64,000 nt of DNA from Tritrichomonas musculus (lineage: Eukaryota; Parabasalia; Tritrichomonadida; Tritrichomonadidae), in assembly GCA_039105265.1 (NCBI GenBank), contig JAPFFF010000036.1:840486-904485 (forward strand), read 5' to 3'. A model generated the notes under the pieces. The model worked only from the letters and a program-made list of their open reading frames with translations. It searched no databases and was not told the DNA's origin. The translations under genes and the position numbers were made by a program. This document shows, piece by piece, positions 48,832 to 62,700 of this stretch; position 1 is the stretch's first letter; each line of letters opens with the position of its first letter.

Positions 48832-50010
48832 TTATATTACAAAATTATTAAAAATATCTTTTTTGTTTACATCTATATCTTTGTCTTTCAAAAGGTCATC
48901 AACAAGTGTACAATAATCGTACTTACATATGTTATAAAATAAAGATTCACTAATGGACTCACTTTTGAAAAAGGCGAAATTATGATATTTGAGGCATTGG
49001 TTGATCGTATCCTGTGAATTTTCTTCATCGTTTTGTAAAAAGTTGTTTACGAAATAATTTGCAATGTCGTTGTGGTGGCATTTGATTGATTCATAAAAGA
49101 CTTGTTTGTATGACTTATCCTTTAATTCAACATGATTGTCTTCAATAAAATGAATCATTTCAGCATTTTGACCATGAATGGCCAAAAGCCACATTGATGG
49201 CATTAATTCAACACCTTCAAGTCGTAAGTAGTTAAATATTTGAATTGAGCCAAAAAATACAGCATATTCAATCAATGAAAATCCTTCATCTTTTTGGTCA
49301 TTTCGCGAAAAAAATTGAATTTGGTTTGATTTTTTTGGCTTCTTAAGTAAAAAAGAATTCGTTTCATAAATTGATGGCTGAATTTTGGCGTTAAGTGAAA
49401 TACCATTTCTTATAACGTGCGCAACAAATTCTGTGACCATGTCCTTTCGAATTAACTCACAAATATGATTGTCGTTTTCGCCTTCCTTTCGTTTGTCATA
49501 AAAATTTTCGGGCAATTCTTTCTTTATCTCTTCAACCCACTCTTCTTTCTTTGGAAACCATTTTTCATTGATGAATGGTTGAATTTCTGGCTGAAAATAC
49601 TGTGGATATTTGGACTCTATGTATTTGTTTATCTTCGTAATTTGTTTAGCTACATATTCATCAAAAACTATTATTTGCTGTTCAATGAGAAATAAAAGAA
49701 TCCTTTTGTTGTTCTTAAAAATATTAAATATTTCTGAATTTGGAAAATATTTCTTGATATCTTCTTTGAAAATGAGTAAAATTCTTTCGATTTTACTGAA
49801 AAAGTTGGGGAAACGGTGGTGGTTATTTCCGATTTTGGAAATTAAATGTAGTAGAGACAAAAGTTCATACAAATGATCTTTTATTTTTATATCTTCAAAT
49901 TTACTTTCAAGAATTATAAAATTTTCTTCTGAATTATCCTTTTCTTCAAGAAAATTCAGTATATTTTCTTGGATATCCTTCATTGCGCCCAAGTATTCTT
50001 TGGAATTCAT
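48832..50010 (-). pseudogene. N-terminal DUF3447 part of a split ankyrin gene, 392 codons
   Basis: The ATG at 50010 opens a frame typical of the N-terminus of trichomonad DUF3447/ankyrin proteins. A helical leader (residues 1-180) includes a LYELLSLLHLISKIG region. The DUF3447-type core at about 185-300 has ELIRKDMVTEFVAHVIRNG, SLNAKIQPSIYETNSFLL, EGFSLIEYAVFFGSIQIFNY, then LRLEGVELMPSMWLLAIHG and MIHFIEDN. Ankyrin-like units follow (YESIKCHHNDIANYF, FYNICKYDYCTLVDDLLKDK), and the frame stops at 48832 just after DIDVNKKDIFNNFVI, where family members normally enter further ankyrin repeats. The 25-bp array begins about 30 bp beyond the stop. The ATG and reading frame are intact, so a short protein might still be made; I call it a pseudogene because its likely C-terminal part lies 32.6 kb away. 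These proteins are thought to act in protein binding; the exact role is unknown. Confidence 0.8.
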
Positions 50011-50758
50011 TATTTCCTTCAGTAATTAATTTGAATAATTATTTTTGCCTAGTTTTTCAATTTTTCAAAAAGATAAATAAATTAGGAAAAAGTTGAAAAC
50101 ACCTATGAAAAAGTTGGTTCTTTCTTTAGTTTTACATGAATTTTCAGGGATGAAATATATTTTTTTGGGATAAAAAAAATGACTATAAGTTCCTACAAAA
50201 GAAAATTCAGAATTCTGTTTTAAGTTTATATTCTCAAAATTAAAAAAAAATACCAATCAAAAAGTTGCCGTTTGCGTATCTATATTTTATATTCTCAAAA
50301 TTAAAAAATAACCAATCAAAAAGTTGCCGTTTGCGTATCTATAGATACAAGTGCGATAGGTTTATTTTTCGATATATCTCAATTAAAAAATATTACAAAA
50401 TTAATTTTATTAAAAATATAATTCAAATAATTGAAATAAAATTTAAAAAATCCATAGATCACAAAATAAACCAATAATTTCAAAAACTTAAACAATAAAT
50501 AAACTAATTAATTAAAAAATATTGATAAGAAATTTTTGTATTAAAAAATTCAGAATTCTGTTTTAAGGGTGTACTCACTCAATCCACTTTTACAAAAAAA
50601 ATACAGTATTTTTGTGGCTGATGCTTTGATACTACCGATTTTAACGTCGGAATAAGTTTTCAAAAAGTTTATTTCAGAAAAATATTGAATATATAATAGA
50701 GGCGCCATTAAAATGAAATTAAATTAATATTTTTTAGATTCAATTTTTATTTATTTTT
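50011..50758. other. intergenic region with short duplications
   Basis: This is the 5' flank of the minus-strand DUF3447 gene. It holds a two-copy tandem repeat at 50225-50285 and 50286-50344 (about 60 bp; both contain CCAATCAAAAAGTTGCCGTT and end TTTGCGTATCTATA). It also holds a 23-bp direct repeat built around CAGAATTCTG at 50202-50224 and 50545-50567, which brackets the tandem pair. No convincing gene is seen; a 70-codon frame at 50265-50477 starts inside the duplication and is Ile/Lys-rich, so I do not call it. Confidence 0.6.
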
Positions 50759-53700
50759 GTTTATATTCTACAATCGCAAGCCTGACGGAACAGCATAAGT
50801 TGGTACGAGACGAATCGCTCACTCATTTTCGCATATTTTAGATCAGCAATTGCACGAAGTCAGCATCGCCATTTATTGTCACAATTTGTTTATATTCTAC
50901 AATCACAAGCCTGACAGAACAGCATAAGTTGGTACGAGACGAATCGCTCACGCATTTTCGCATATTTTAGATCAGCAATTGCACGAAGTCAGCATCGCCA
51001 TTTATTGTCACAATTTGTTTATATTCTACAATCACAAGCCTGACAGAACAGCATAAGTTGGTACGAGACGAATCGCTCACTCATTTTCGCATATTTTAGA
51101 TCAGCAATTGCACGAAGTCATCATCGCCATTTATTGTCACAATTTGTTTATATTCTACAATCACAAGCCTGACAGAACAGCATAAGTTGGTACGAGACGA
51201 ATCGCTCACTCATTTTCGCATATTTTAGATCAGCAATTGCACGAAGTCAGCATCGCCATTTATTGTCACAATTTGTTTATATTCTACAATCACAAGCCTG
51301 ACAGAACAGCATAAGTTGGTACGAGACGAATCGCTCACTCATTTTCGCATATTTTAGATCAGCAATTGCACGAAGTCATCATCGCCATTTATTGTCACAA
51401 TTTGTTTATATTCTACAATCACAAGCCTGACAGAACAGCATAAGTTGGTACGAGACGAATCGCTCACTCATTTTCGCATATTTTAGATCAGCAATTGCAC
51501 GAAGTCATCATCGCCATTTATTGTCACAATTTGTTTATATTCTACAATCACAAGCCTGACAGAACAGCATAAGTTGGTACGAGACGAATCGCTCACTCAT
51601 TTTCGCATATTTTAGATCAGCAATTGCACGAAGTCAGCATCGCCATTTATTGTCACAATTTGTTTATATTCTACAATCACAAGCCTGACAGAACAGCATA
51701 AGTTGGTACGAGACGAATCGCTCACGCATTTTCGCATATTTTAGATCAGCAATTGCACGAAGTCAGCATCGCCATTTATTGTCACAATTTGTTTATATTC
51801 TACAATCACAAGCCTGACAGAACAGCATAAGTTGGTACGAGACGAATCGCTCACGCATTTTCGCATATTTTAGATCAGCAATTGCACGAAGTCATCATCG
51901 CCATTTATTGTCACAATTTGTTTATATTCTACAATCACAAGCCTGACAGAACAGCATAAGTTGGTACGAGACGAATCGCTCACTCATTTTCGCATATTTT
52001 AGATCAGCAATTGCACGAAGTCAGCATCGCCATTTATTGTCACAATTTGTTTATATTCTACAATCACAAGCCTGACAGAACAGCATAAGTTGGTACGAGA
52101 CGAATCGCTCACTCATTTTCGCATATTTTAGATCAGCAATTGCACGAAGTCAGCATCGCCATTTATTGTCACAATTTGTTTATATTCTACAATCACAAGC
52201 CTGACAGAACAGCATAAGTTGGTACGAGACGAATCGCTCACGCATTTTCGCATATTTTAGATCAGCAATTGCACGAAGTCAGCATCGCCATTTATTGTCA
52301 CAATTTGTTTATATTCTACAATCACAAGCCTGACAGAACAGCATAAGTTGGTACGAGACGAATCGCTCACTCATTTTCGCATATTTTAGATCAGCAATTG
52401 CACGAAGTCATCATCGCCATTTATTGTCACAATTTGTTTATATTCTACAATCACAAGCCTGACAGAACAGCATAAGTTGGTACGAGACGAATCGCTCACT
52501 CATTTTCGCATATTTTAGATCAGCAATTGCACGAAGTCATCATCGCCATTTATTGTCACAATTTGTTTATATTCTACAATCACAAGCCTGACAGAACAGC
52601 ATAAGTTGGTACGAGACGAATCGCTCACTCATTTTCGCATATTTTAGATCAGCAATTGCACGAAGTCATCATCGCCATTTATTGTCACAATTTGTTTATA
52701 TTCTACAATCACAAGCCTGACAGAACAGCATAAGTTGGTACGAGACGAATCGCTCACTCATTTTCGCATATTTTAGATCAGCAATTGCACGAAGTCATCA
52801 TCGCCATTTATTGTCACAATTTGTTTATATTCTACAATCACAAGCCTGACAGAACAGCATAAGTTGGTACGAGACGAATCGCTCACTCATTTTCGCATAT
52901 TTTAGATCAGCAATTGCACGAAGTCATCATCGCCATTTATTGTCACAATTTGTTTATATTCTACAATCACAAGCCTGACAGAACAGCATAAGTTGGTACG
53001 AGACGAATCGCTCACTCATTTTCGCATATTTTAGATCAGCAATTGCACGAAGTCAGCATCGCCATTTATTGTCACAATTTGTTTATATTCTACAATCACA
53101 AGCCTGACAGAACAGCATAAGTTGGTACGAGACGAATCGCTCACTCATTTTCGCATATTTTAGATCAGCAATTGCACGAAGTCATCATCGCCATTTATTG
53201 TCACAATTTGTTTATATTCTACAATCACAAGCCTGACAGAACAGCATAAGTTGGTACGAGACGAATCGCTCACTCATTTTCGCATATTTTAGATCAGCAA
53301 TTGCACGAAGTCATCATCGCCATTTATTGTCACAATTTGTTTATATTCTACAATCACAAGCCTGACAGAACAGCATAAGTTGGTACGAGACGAATCGCTC
53401 ACTCATTTTCGCATATTTTAGATCAGCAATTGCACGAAGTCATCATCGCCATTTATTGTCACAATTTGTTTATATTCTACAATCACAAGCCTGACAGAAC
53501 AGCATAAGTTGGTACGAGACGAATCGCTCACTCATTTTCGCATATTTTAGATCAGCAATTGCACGAAGTCATCATCGCCATTTATTGTCACAATTTGTTT
53601 ATATTCTACAATCACAAGCCTGACAGAACAGCATAAGTTGGTACGAGACGAATCGCTCACTCATTTTCGCATATTTTAGATCAGCAATTGCACGAAGTCA

Positions 53701-56700
53701 GCATCGCCATTTATTGTCACAATTTGTTTATATTCTACAATCACAAGCCTGACAGAACAGCATAAGTTGGTACGAGACGAATCGCTCACTCATTTTCGCA
53801 TATTTTAGATCAGCAATTGCACGAAGTCATCATCGCCATTTATTGTCACAATTTGTTTATATTCTACAATCACAAGCCTGACAGAACAGCATAAGTTGGT
53901 ACGAGACGAATCGCTCACTCATTTTCGCATATTTTAGATCAGCAATTGCACGAAGTCAGCATCGCCATTTATTGTCACAATTTGTTTATATTCTACAATC
54001 ACAAGCCTGACAGAACAGCATAAGTTGGTACGAGACGAATCGCTCACTCATTTTCGCATATTTTAGATCAGCAATTGCACGAAGTCATCATCGCCATTTA
54101 TTGTCACAATTTGTTTATATTCTACAATCACAAGCCTGACAGAACAGCATAAGTTGGTACGAGACGAATCGCTCACTCATTTTCGCATATTTTAGATCAG
54201 CAATTGCACGAAGTCATCATCGCCATTTATTGTCACAATTTGTTTATATTCTACAATCACAAGCCTGACAGAACAGCATAAGTTGGTACGAGACGAATCG
54301 CTCACTCATTTTCGCATATTTTAGATCAGCAATTGCACGAAGTCAGCATCGCCATTTATTGTCACAATTTGTTTATATTCTACAATCACAAGCCTGACAG
54401 AACAGCATAAGTTGGTACGAGACGAATCGCTCACTCATTTTCGCATATTTTAGATCAGCAATTGCACGAAGTCATCATCGCCATTTATTGTCACAATTTG
54501 TTTATATTCTACAATCACAAGCCTGACAGAACAGCATAAGTTGGTACGAGACGAATCGCTCACTCATTTTCGCATATTTTAGATCAGCAATTGCACGAAG
54601 TCATCATCGCCATTTATTGTCACAATTTGTTTATATTCTACAATCACAAGCCTGACAGAACAGCATAAGTTGGTACGAGACGAATCGCTCACGCATTTTC
54701 GCATATTTTAGATCAGCAATTGCACGAAGTCAGCATCGCCATTTATTGTCACAATTTGTTTATATTCTACAATCACAAGCCTGACAGAACAGCATAAGTT
54801 GGTACGAGACGAATCGCTCACTCATTTTCGCATATTTTAGATCAGCAATTGCACGAAGTCAGCATCGCCATTTATTGTCACAATTTGTTTATATTCTACA
54901 ATCACAAGCCTGACAGAACAGCATAAGTTGGTACGAGACGAATCGCTCACTCATTTTCGCATATTTTAGATCAGCAATTGCACGAAGTCATCATCGCCAT
55001 TTATTGTCACAATTTGTTTATATTCTACAATCACAAGCCTGACAGAACAGCATAAGTTGGTACGAGACGAATCGCTCACTCATTTTCGCATATTTTAGAT
55101 CAGCAATTGCACGAAGTCATCATCGCCATTTATTGTCACAATTTGTTTATATTCTACAATCACAAGCCTGACAGAACAGCATAAGTTGGTACGAGACGAA
55201 TCGCTCACTCATTTTCGCATATTTTAGATCAGCAATTGCACGAAGTCAGCATCGCCATTTATTGTCACAATTTGTTTATATTCTACAATCACAAGCCTGA
55301 CAGAACAGCATAAGTTGGTACGAGACGAATCGCTCACGCATTTTCGCATATTTTAGATCAGCAATTGCACGAAGTCAGCATCGCCATTTATTGTCACAAT
55401 TTGTTTATATTCTACAATCACAAGCCTGACAGAACAGCATAAGTTGGTACGAGACGAATCGCTCACTCATTTTCGCATATTTTAGATCAGCAATTGCACG
55501 AAGTCATCATCGCCATTTATTGTCACAATTTGTTTATATTCTACAATCACAAGCCTGACAGAACAGCATAAGTTGGTACGAGACGAATCGCTCACTCATT
55601 TTCGCATATTTTAGATCAGCAATTGCACGAAGTCATCATCGCCATTTATTGTCACAATTTGTTTATATTCTACAATCACAAGCCTGACAGAACAGCATAA
55701 GTTGGTACGAGACGAATCGCTCACTCATTTTCGCATATTTTAGATCAGCAATTGCACGAAGTCATCATCGCCATTTATTGTCACAATTTGTTTATATTCT
55801 ACAATCACAAGCCTGACAGAACAGCATAAGTTGGTACGAGACGAATCGCTCACTCATTTTCGCATATTTTAGATCAGCAATTGCACGAAGTCATCATCGC
55901 CATTTATTGTCACAATTTGTTTATATTCTACAATCACAAGCCTGACAGAACAGCATAAGTTGGTACGAGACGAATCGCTCACTCATTTTCGCATATTTTA
56001 GATCAGCAATTGCACGAAGTCATCATCGCCATTTATTGTCACAATTTGTTTATATTCTACAATCACAAGCCTGACAGAACAGCATAAGTTGGTACGAGAC
56101 GAATCGCTCACTCATTTTCGCATATTTTAGATCAGCAATTGCACGAAGTCAGCATCGCCATTTATTGTCACAATTTGTTTATATTCTACAATCACAAGCC
56201 TGACAGAACAGCATAAGTTGGTACGAGACGAATCGCTCACTCATTTTCGCATATTTTAGATCAGCAATTGCACGAAGTCAGCATCGCCATTTATTGTCAC
56301 AATTTGTTTATATTCTACAATCACAAGCCTGACAGAACAGCATAAGTTGGTACGAGACGAATCGCTCACTCATTTTCGCATATTTTAGATCAGCAATTGC
56401 ACGAAGTCATCATCGCCATTTATTGTCACAATTTGTTTATATTCTACAATCACAAGCCTGACAGAACAGCATAAGTTGGTACGAGACGAATCGCTCACTC
56501 ATTTTCGCATATTTTAGATCAGCAATTGCACGAAGTCATCATCGCCATTTATTGTCACAATTTGTTTATATTCTACAATCACAAGCCTGACAGAACAGCA
56601 TAAGTTGGTACGAGACGAATCGCTCACTCATTTTCGCATATTTTAGATCAGCAATTGCACGAAGTCATCATCGCCATTTATTGTCACAATTTGTTTATAT

Positions 56701-59700
56701 TCTACAATCACAAGCCTGACAGAACAGCATAAGTTGGTACGAGACGAATCGCTCACTCATTTTCGCATATTTTAGATCAGCAATTGCACGAAGTCATCAT
56801 CGCCATTTATTGTCACAATTTGCTTATATTCTACAATCACAAGCCTGACAGAACAGCATAAGTTGGTACGAGACGAATCGCTCACGCATTTTCGCATATT
56901 TTAGATCAGCAATTGCACGAAGTCAGCATCGCCATTTATTGTCACAATTTGTTTATATTCTACAATCACAAGCCTGACAGAACAGCATAAGTTGGTACGA
57001 GACGAATCGCTCACTCATTTTCGCATATTTTAGATCAGCAATTGCACGAAGTCAGCATCGCCATTTATTGTCACAATTTGTTTATATTCTACAATCACAA
57101 GCCTGACAGAACAGCATAAGTTGGTACGAGACGAATCGCTCACGCATTTTCGCATATTTTAGATCAGCAATTGCACGAAGTCAGCATCGCCATTTATTGT
57201 CACAATTTGTTTATATTCTACAATCACAAGCCTGACAGAACAGCATAAGTTGGTACGAGACGAATCGCTCACGCATTTTCGCATATTTTAGATCAGCAAT
57301 TGCACGAAGTCATCATCGCCATTTATTGTCACAATTTGTTTATATTCTACAATCACAAGCCTGACAGAACAGCATAAGTTGGTACGAGACGAATCGCTCA
57401 CTCATTTTCGCATATTTTAGATCAGCAATTGCACGAAGTCAGCATCGCCATTTATTGTCACAATTTGTTTATATTCTACAATCACAAGCCTGACAGAACA
57501 GCATAAGTTGGTACGAGACGAATCGCTCACGCATTTTCGCATATTTTAGATCAGCAATTGCACGAAGTCAGCATCGCCATTTATTGTCACAATTTGTTTA
57601 TATTCTACAATCACAAGCCTGACAGAACAGCATAAGTTGGTACGAGACGAATCGCTCACTCATTTTCGCATATTTTAGATCAGCAATTGCACGAAGTCAT
57701 CATCGCCATTTATTGTCACAATTTGTTTATATTCTACAATCACAAGCCTGACAGAACAGCATAAGTTGGTACGAGACGAATCGCTCACTCATTTTCGCAT
57801 ATTTTAGATCAGCAATTGCACGAAGTCATCATCGCCATTTATTGTCACAATTTGTTTATATTCTACAATCACAAGCCTGACAGAACAGCATAAGTTGGTA
57901 CGAGACGAATCGCTCACTCATTTTCGCATATTTTAGATCAGCAATTGCACGAAGTCAGCATCGCCATTTATTGTCACAATTTGTTTATATTCTACAATCA
58001 CAAGCCTGACAGAACAGCATAAGTTGGTACGAGACGAATCGCTCACTCATTTTCGCATATTTTAGATCAGCAATTGCACGAAGTCATCATCGCCATTTAT
58101 TGTCACAATTTGTTTATATTCTACAATCACAAGCCTGACAGAACAGCATAAGTTGGTACGAGACGAATCGCTCACTCATTTTCGCATATTTTAGATCAGC
58201 AATTGCACGAAGTCAGCATCGCCATTTATTGTCACAATTTGTTTATATTCTACAATCACAAGCCTGACAGAACAGCATAAGTTGGTACGAGACGAATCGC
58301 TCACTCATTTTCGCATATTTTAGATCAGCAATTGCACGAAGTCATCATCGCCATTTATTGTCACAATTTGCTTATATTCTACAATCACAAGCCTGACAGA
58401 ACAGCATAAGTTGGTACGAGACGAATCGCTCACGCATTTTCGCATATTTTAGATCAGCAATTGCACGAAGTCAGCATCGCCATTTATTGTCACAATTTGT
58501 TTATATTCTACAATCACAAGCCTGACAGAACAGCATAAGTTGGTACGAGACGAATCGCTCACTCATTTTCGCATATTTTAGATCAGCAATTGCACGAAGT
58601 CAGCATCGCCATTTATTGTCACAATTTGTTTATATTCTACAATCACAAGCCTGACAGAACAGCATAAGTTGGTACGAGACGAATCGCTCACTCATTTTCG
58701 CATATTTTAGATCAGCAATTGCACGAAGTCATCATCGCCATTTATTGTCACAATTTGTTTATATTCTACAATCACAAGCCTGACAGAACAGCATAAGTTG
58801 GTACGAGACGAATCGCTCACGCATTTTCGCATATTTTAGATCAGCAATTGCACGAAGTCAGCATCGCCATTTATTGTCACAATTTGTTTATATTCTACAA
58901 TCACAAGCCTGACAGAACAGCATAAGTTGGTACGAGACGAATCGCTCACTCATTTTCGCATATTTTAGATCAGCAATTGCACGAAGTCATCATCGCCATT
59001 TATTGTCACAATTTGTTTATATTCTACAATCACAAGCCTGACAGAACAGCATAAGTTGGTACGAGACGAATCGCTCACTCATTTTCGCATATTTTAGATC
59101 AGCAATTGCACGAAGTCAGCATCGCCATTTATTGTCACAATTTGTTTATATTCTACAATCACAAGCCTGACAGAACAGCATAAGTTGGTACGAGACGAAT
59201 CGCTCACGCATTTTCGCATATTTTAGATCAGCAATTGCACGAAGTCATCATCGCCATTTATTGTCACAATTTGTTTATATTCTACAATCACAAGCCTGAC
59301 AGAACAGCATAAGTTGGTACGAGACGAATCGCTCACGCATTTTCGCATATTTTAGATCAGCAATTGCACGAAGTCATCATCGCCATTTATTGTCACAATT
59401 TGTTTATATTCTACAATCACAAGCCTGACAGAACAGCATAAGTTGGTACGAGACGAATCGCTCACTCATTTTCGCATATTTTAGATCAGCAATTGCACGA
59501 AGTCATCATCGCCATTTATTGTCACAATTTGTTTATATTCTACAATCACAAGCCTGACAGAACAGCATAAGTTGGTACGAGACGAATCGCTCACTCATTT
59601 TCGCATATTTTAGATCAGCAATTGCACGAAGTCATCATCGCCATTTATTGTCACAATTTGTTTATATTCTACAATCACAAGCCTGACAGAACAGCATAAG

Positions 59701-62700
59701 TTGGTACGAGACGAATCGCTCACTCATTTTCGCATATTTTAGATCAGCAATTGCACGAAGTCAGCATCGCCATTTATTGTCACAATTTGTTTATATTCTA
59801 CAATCACAAGCCTGACAGAACAGCATAAGTTGGTACGAGACGAATCGCTCACTCATTTTCGCATATTTTAGATCAGCAATTGCACGAAGTCATCATCGCC
59901 ATTTATTGTCACAATTTGTTTATATTCTACAATCACAAGCCTGACAGAACAGCATAAGTTGGTACGAGACGAATCGCTCACTCATTTTCGCATATTTTAG
60001 ATCAGCAATTGCACGAAGTCATCATCGCCATTTATTGTCACAATTTGTTTATATTCTACAATCACAAGCCTGACAGAACAGCATAAGTTGGTACGAGACG
60101 AATCGCTCACTCATTTTCGCATATTTTAGATCAGCAATTGCACGAAGTCATCATCGCCATTTATTGTCACAATTTGTTTATATTCTACAATCACAAGCCT
60201 GACAGAACAGCATAAGTTGGTACGAGACGAATCGCTCACTCATTTTCGCATATTTTAGATCAGCAATTGCACGAAGTCATCATCGCCATTTATTGTCACA
60301 ATTTGTTTATATTCTACAATCACAAGCCTGACAGAACAGCATAAGTTGGTACGAGACGAATCGCTCACTCATTTTCGCATATTTTAGATCAGCAATTGCA
60401 CGAAGTCAGCATCGCCATTTATTGTCACAATTTGTTTATATTCTACAATCACAAGCCTGACAGAACAGCATAAGTTGGTACGAGACGAATCGCTCACGCA
60501 TTTTCGCATATTTTAGATCAGCAATTGCACGAAGTCAGCATCGCCATTTATTGTCACAATTTGTTTATATTCTACAATCACAAGCCTGACAGAACAGCAT
60601 AAGTTGGTACGAGACGAATCGCTCACGCATTTTCGCATATTTTAGATCAGCAATTGCACGAAGTCATCATCGCCATTTATTGTCACAATTTGTTTATATT
60701 CTACAATCACAAGCCTGACAGAACAGCATAAGTTGGTACGAGACGAATCGCTCACTCATTTTCGCATATTTTAGATCAGCAATTGCACGAAGTCAGCATC
60801 GCCATTTATTGTCACAATTTGTTTATATTCTACAATCACAAGCCTGACAGAACAGCATAAGTTGGTACGAGACGAATCGCTCACTCATTTTCGCATATTT
60901 TAGATCAGCAATTGCACGAAGTCATCATCGCCATTTATTGTCACAATTTGTTTATATTCTACAATCACAAGCCTGACAGAACAGCATAAGTTGGTACGAG
61001 ACGAATCGCTCACTCATTTTCGCATATTTTAGATCAGCAATTGCACGAAGTCAGCATCGCCATTTATTGTCACAATTTGTTTATATTCTACAATCACAAG
61101 CCTGACAGAACAGCATAAGTTGGTACGAGACGAATCGCTCACTCATTTTCGCATATTTTAGATCAGCAATTGCACGAAGTCATCATCGCCATTTATTGTC
61201 ACAATTTGTTTATATTCTACAATCACAAGCCTGACAGAACAGCATAAGTTGGTACGAGACGAATCGCTCACTCATTTTCGCATATTTTAGATCAGCAATT
61301 GCACGAAGTCATCATCGCCATTTATTGTCACAATTTGTTTATATTCTACAATCACAAGCCTGACAGAACAGCATAAGTTGGTACGAGACGAATCGCTCAC
61401 TCATTTTCGCATATTTTAGATCAGCAATTGCACGAAGTCATCATCGCCATTTATTGTCACAATTTGTTTATATTCTACAATCACAAGCCTGACAGAACAG
61501 CATAAGTTGGTACGAGACGAATCGCTCACTCATTTTCGCATATTTTAGATCAGCAATTGCACGAAGTCATCATCGCCATTTATTGTCACAATTTGTTTAT
61601 ATTCTACAATCACAAGCCTGACAGAACAGCATAAGTTGGTACGAGACGAATCGCTCACTCATTTTCGCATATTTTAGATCAGCAATTGCACGAAGTCATC
61701 ATCGCCATTTATTGTCACAATTTGTTTATATTCTACAATCACAAGCCTGACAGAACAGCATAAGTTGGTACGAGACGAATCGCTCACTCATTTTCGCATA
61801 TTTTAGATCAGCAATTGCACGAAGTCATCATCGCCATTTATTGTCACAATTTGTTTATATTCTACAATCACAAGCCTGACAGAACAGCATAAGTTGGTAC
61901 GAGACGAATCGCTCACGCATTTTCGCATATTTTAGATCAGCAATTGCACGAAGTCAGCATCGCCATTTATTGTCACAATTTGTTTATATTCTACAATCAC
62001 AAGCCTGACAGAACAGCATAAGTTGGTACGAGACGAATCGCTCACGCATTTTCGCATATTTTAGATCAGCAATTGCACGAAGTCATCATCGCCATTTATT
62101 GTCACAATTTGTTTATATTCTACAATCACAAGCCTGACAGAACAGCATAAGTTGGTACGAGACGAATCGCTCACTCATTTTCGCATATTTTAGATCAGCA
62201 ATTGCACGAAGTCATCATCGCCATTTATTGTCACAATTTGTTTATATTCTACAATCACAAGCCTGACAGAACAGCATAAGTTGGTACGAGACGAATCGCT
62301 CACTCATTTTCGCATATTTTAGATCAGCAATTGCACGAAGTCAGCATCGCCATTTATTGTCACAATTTGTTTATATTCTACAATCACAAGCCTGACAGAA
62401 CAGCATAAGTTGGTACGAGACGAATCGCTCACTCATTTTCGCATATTTTAGATCAGCAATTGCACGAAGTCAGCATCGCCATTTATTGTCACAATTTGTT
62501 TATATTCTACAATCACAAGCCTGACAGAACAGCATAAGTTGGTACGAGACGAATCGCTCACTCATTTTCGCATATTTTAGATCAGCAATTGCACGAAGTC
62601 AGCATCGCCATTTATTGTCACAATTTGTTTATATTCTACAATCACAAGCCTGACAGAACAGCATAAGTTGGTACGAGACGAATCGCTCACTCATTTTCGC

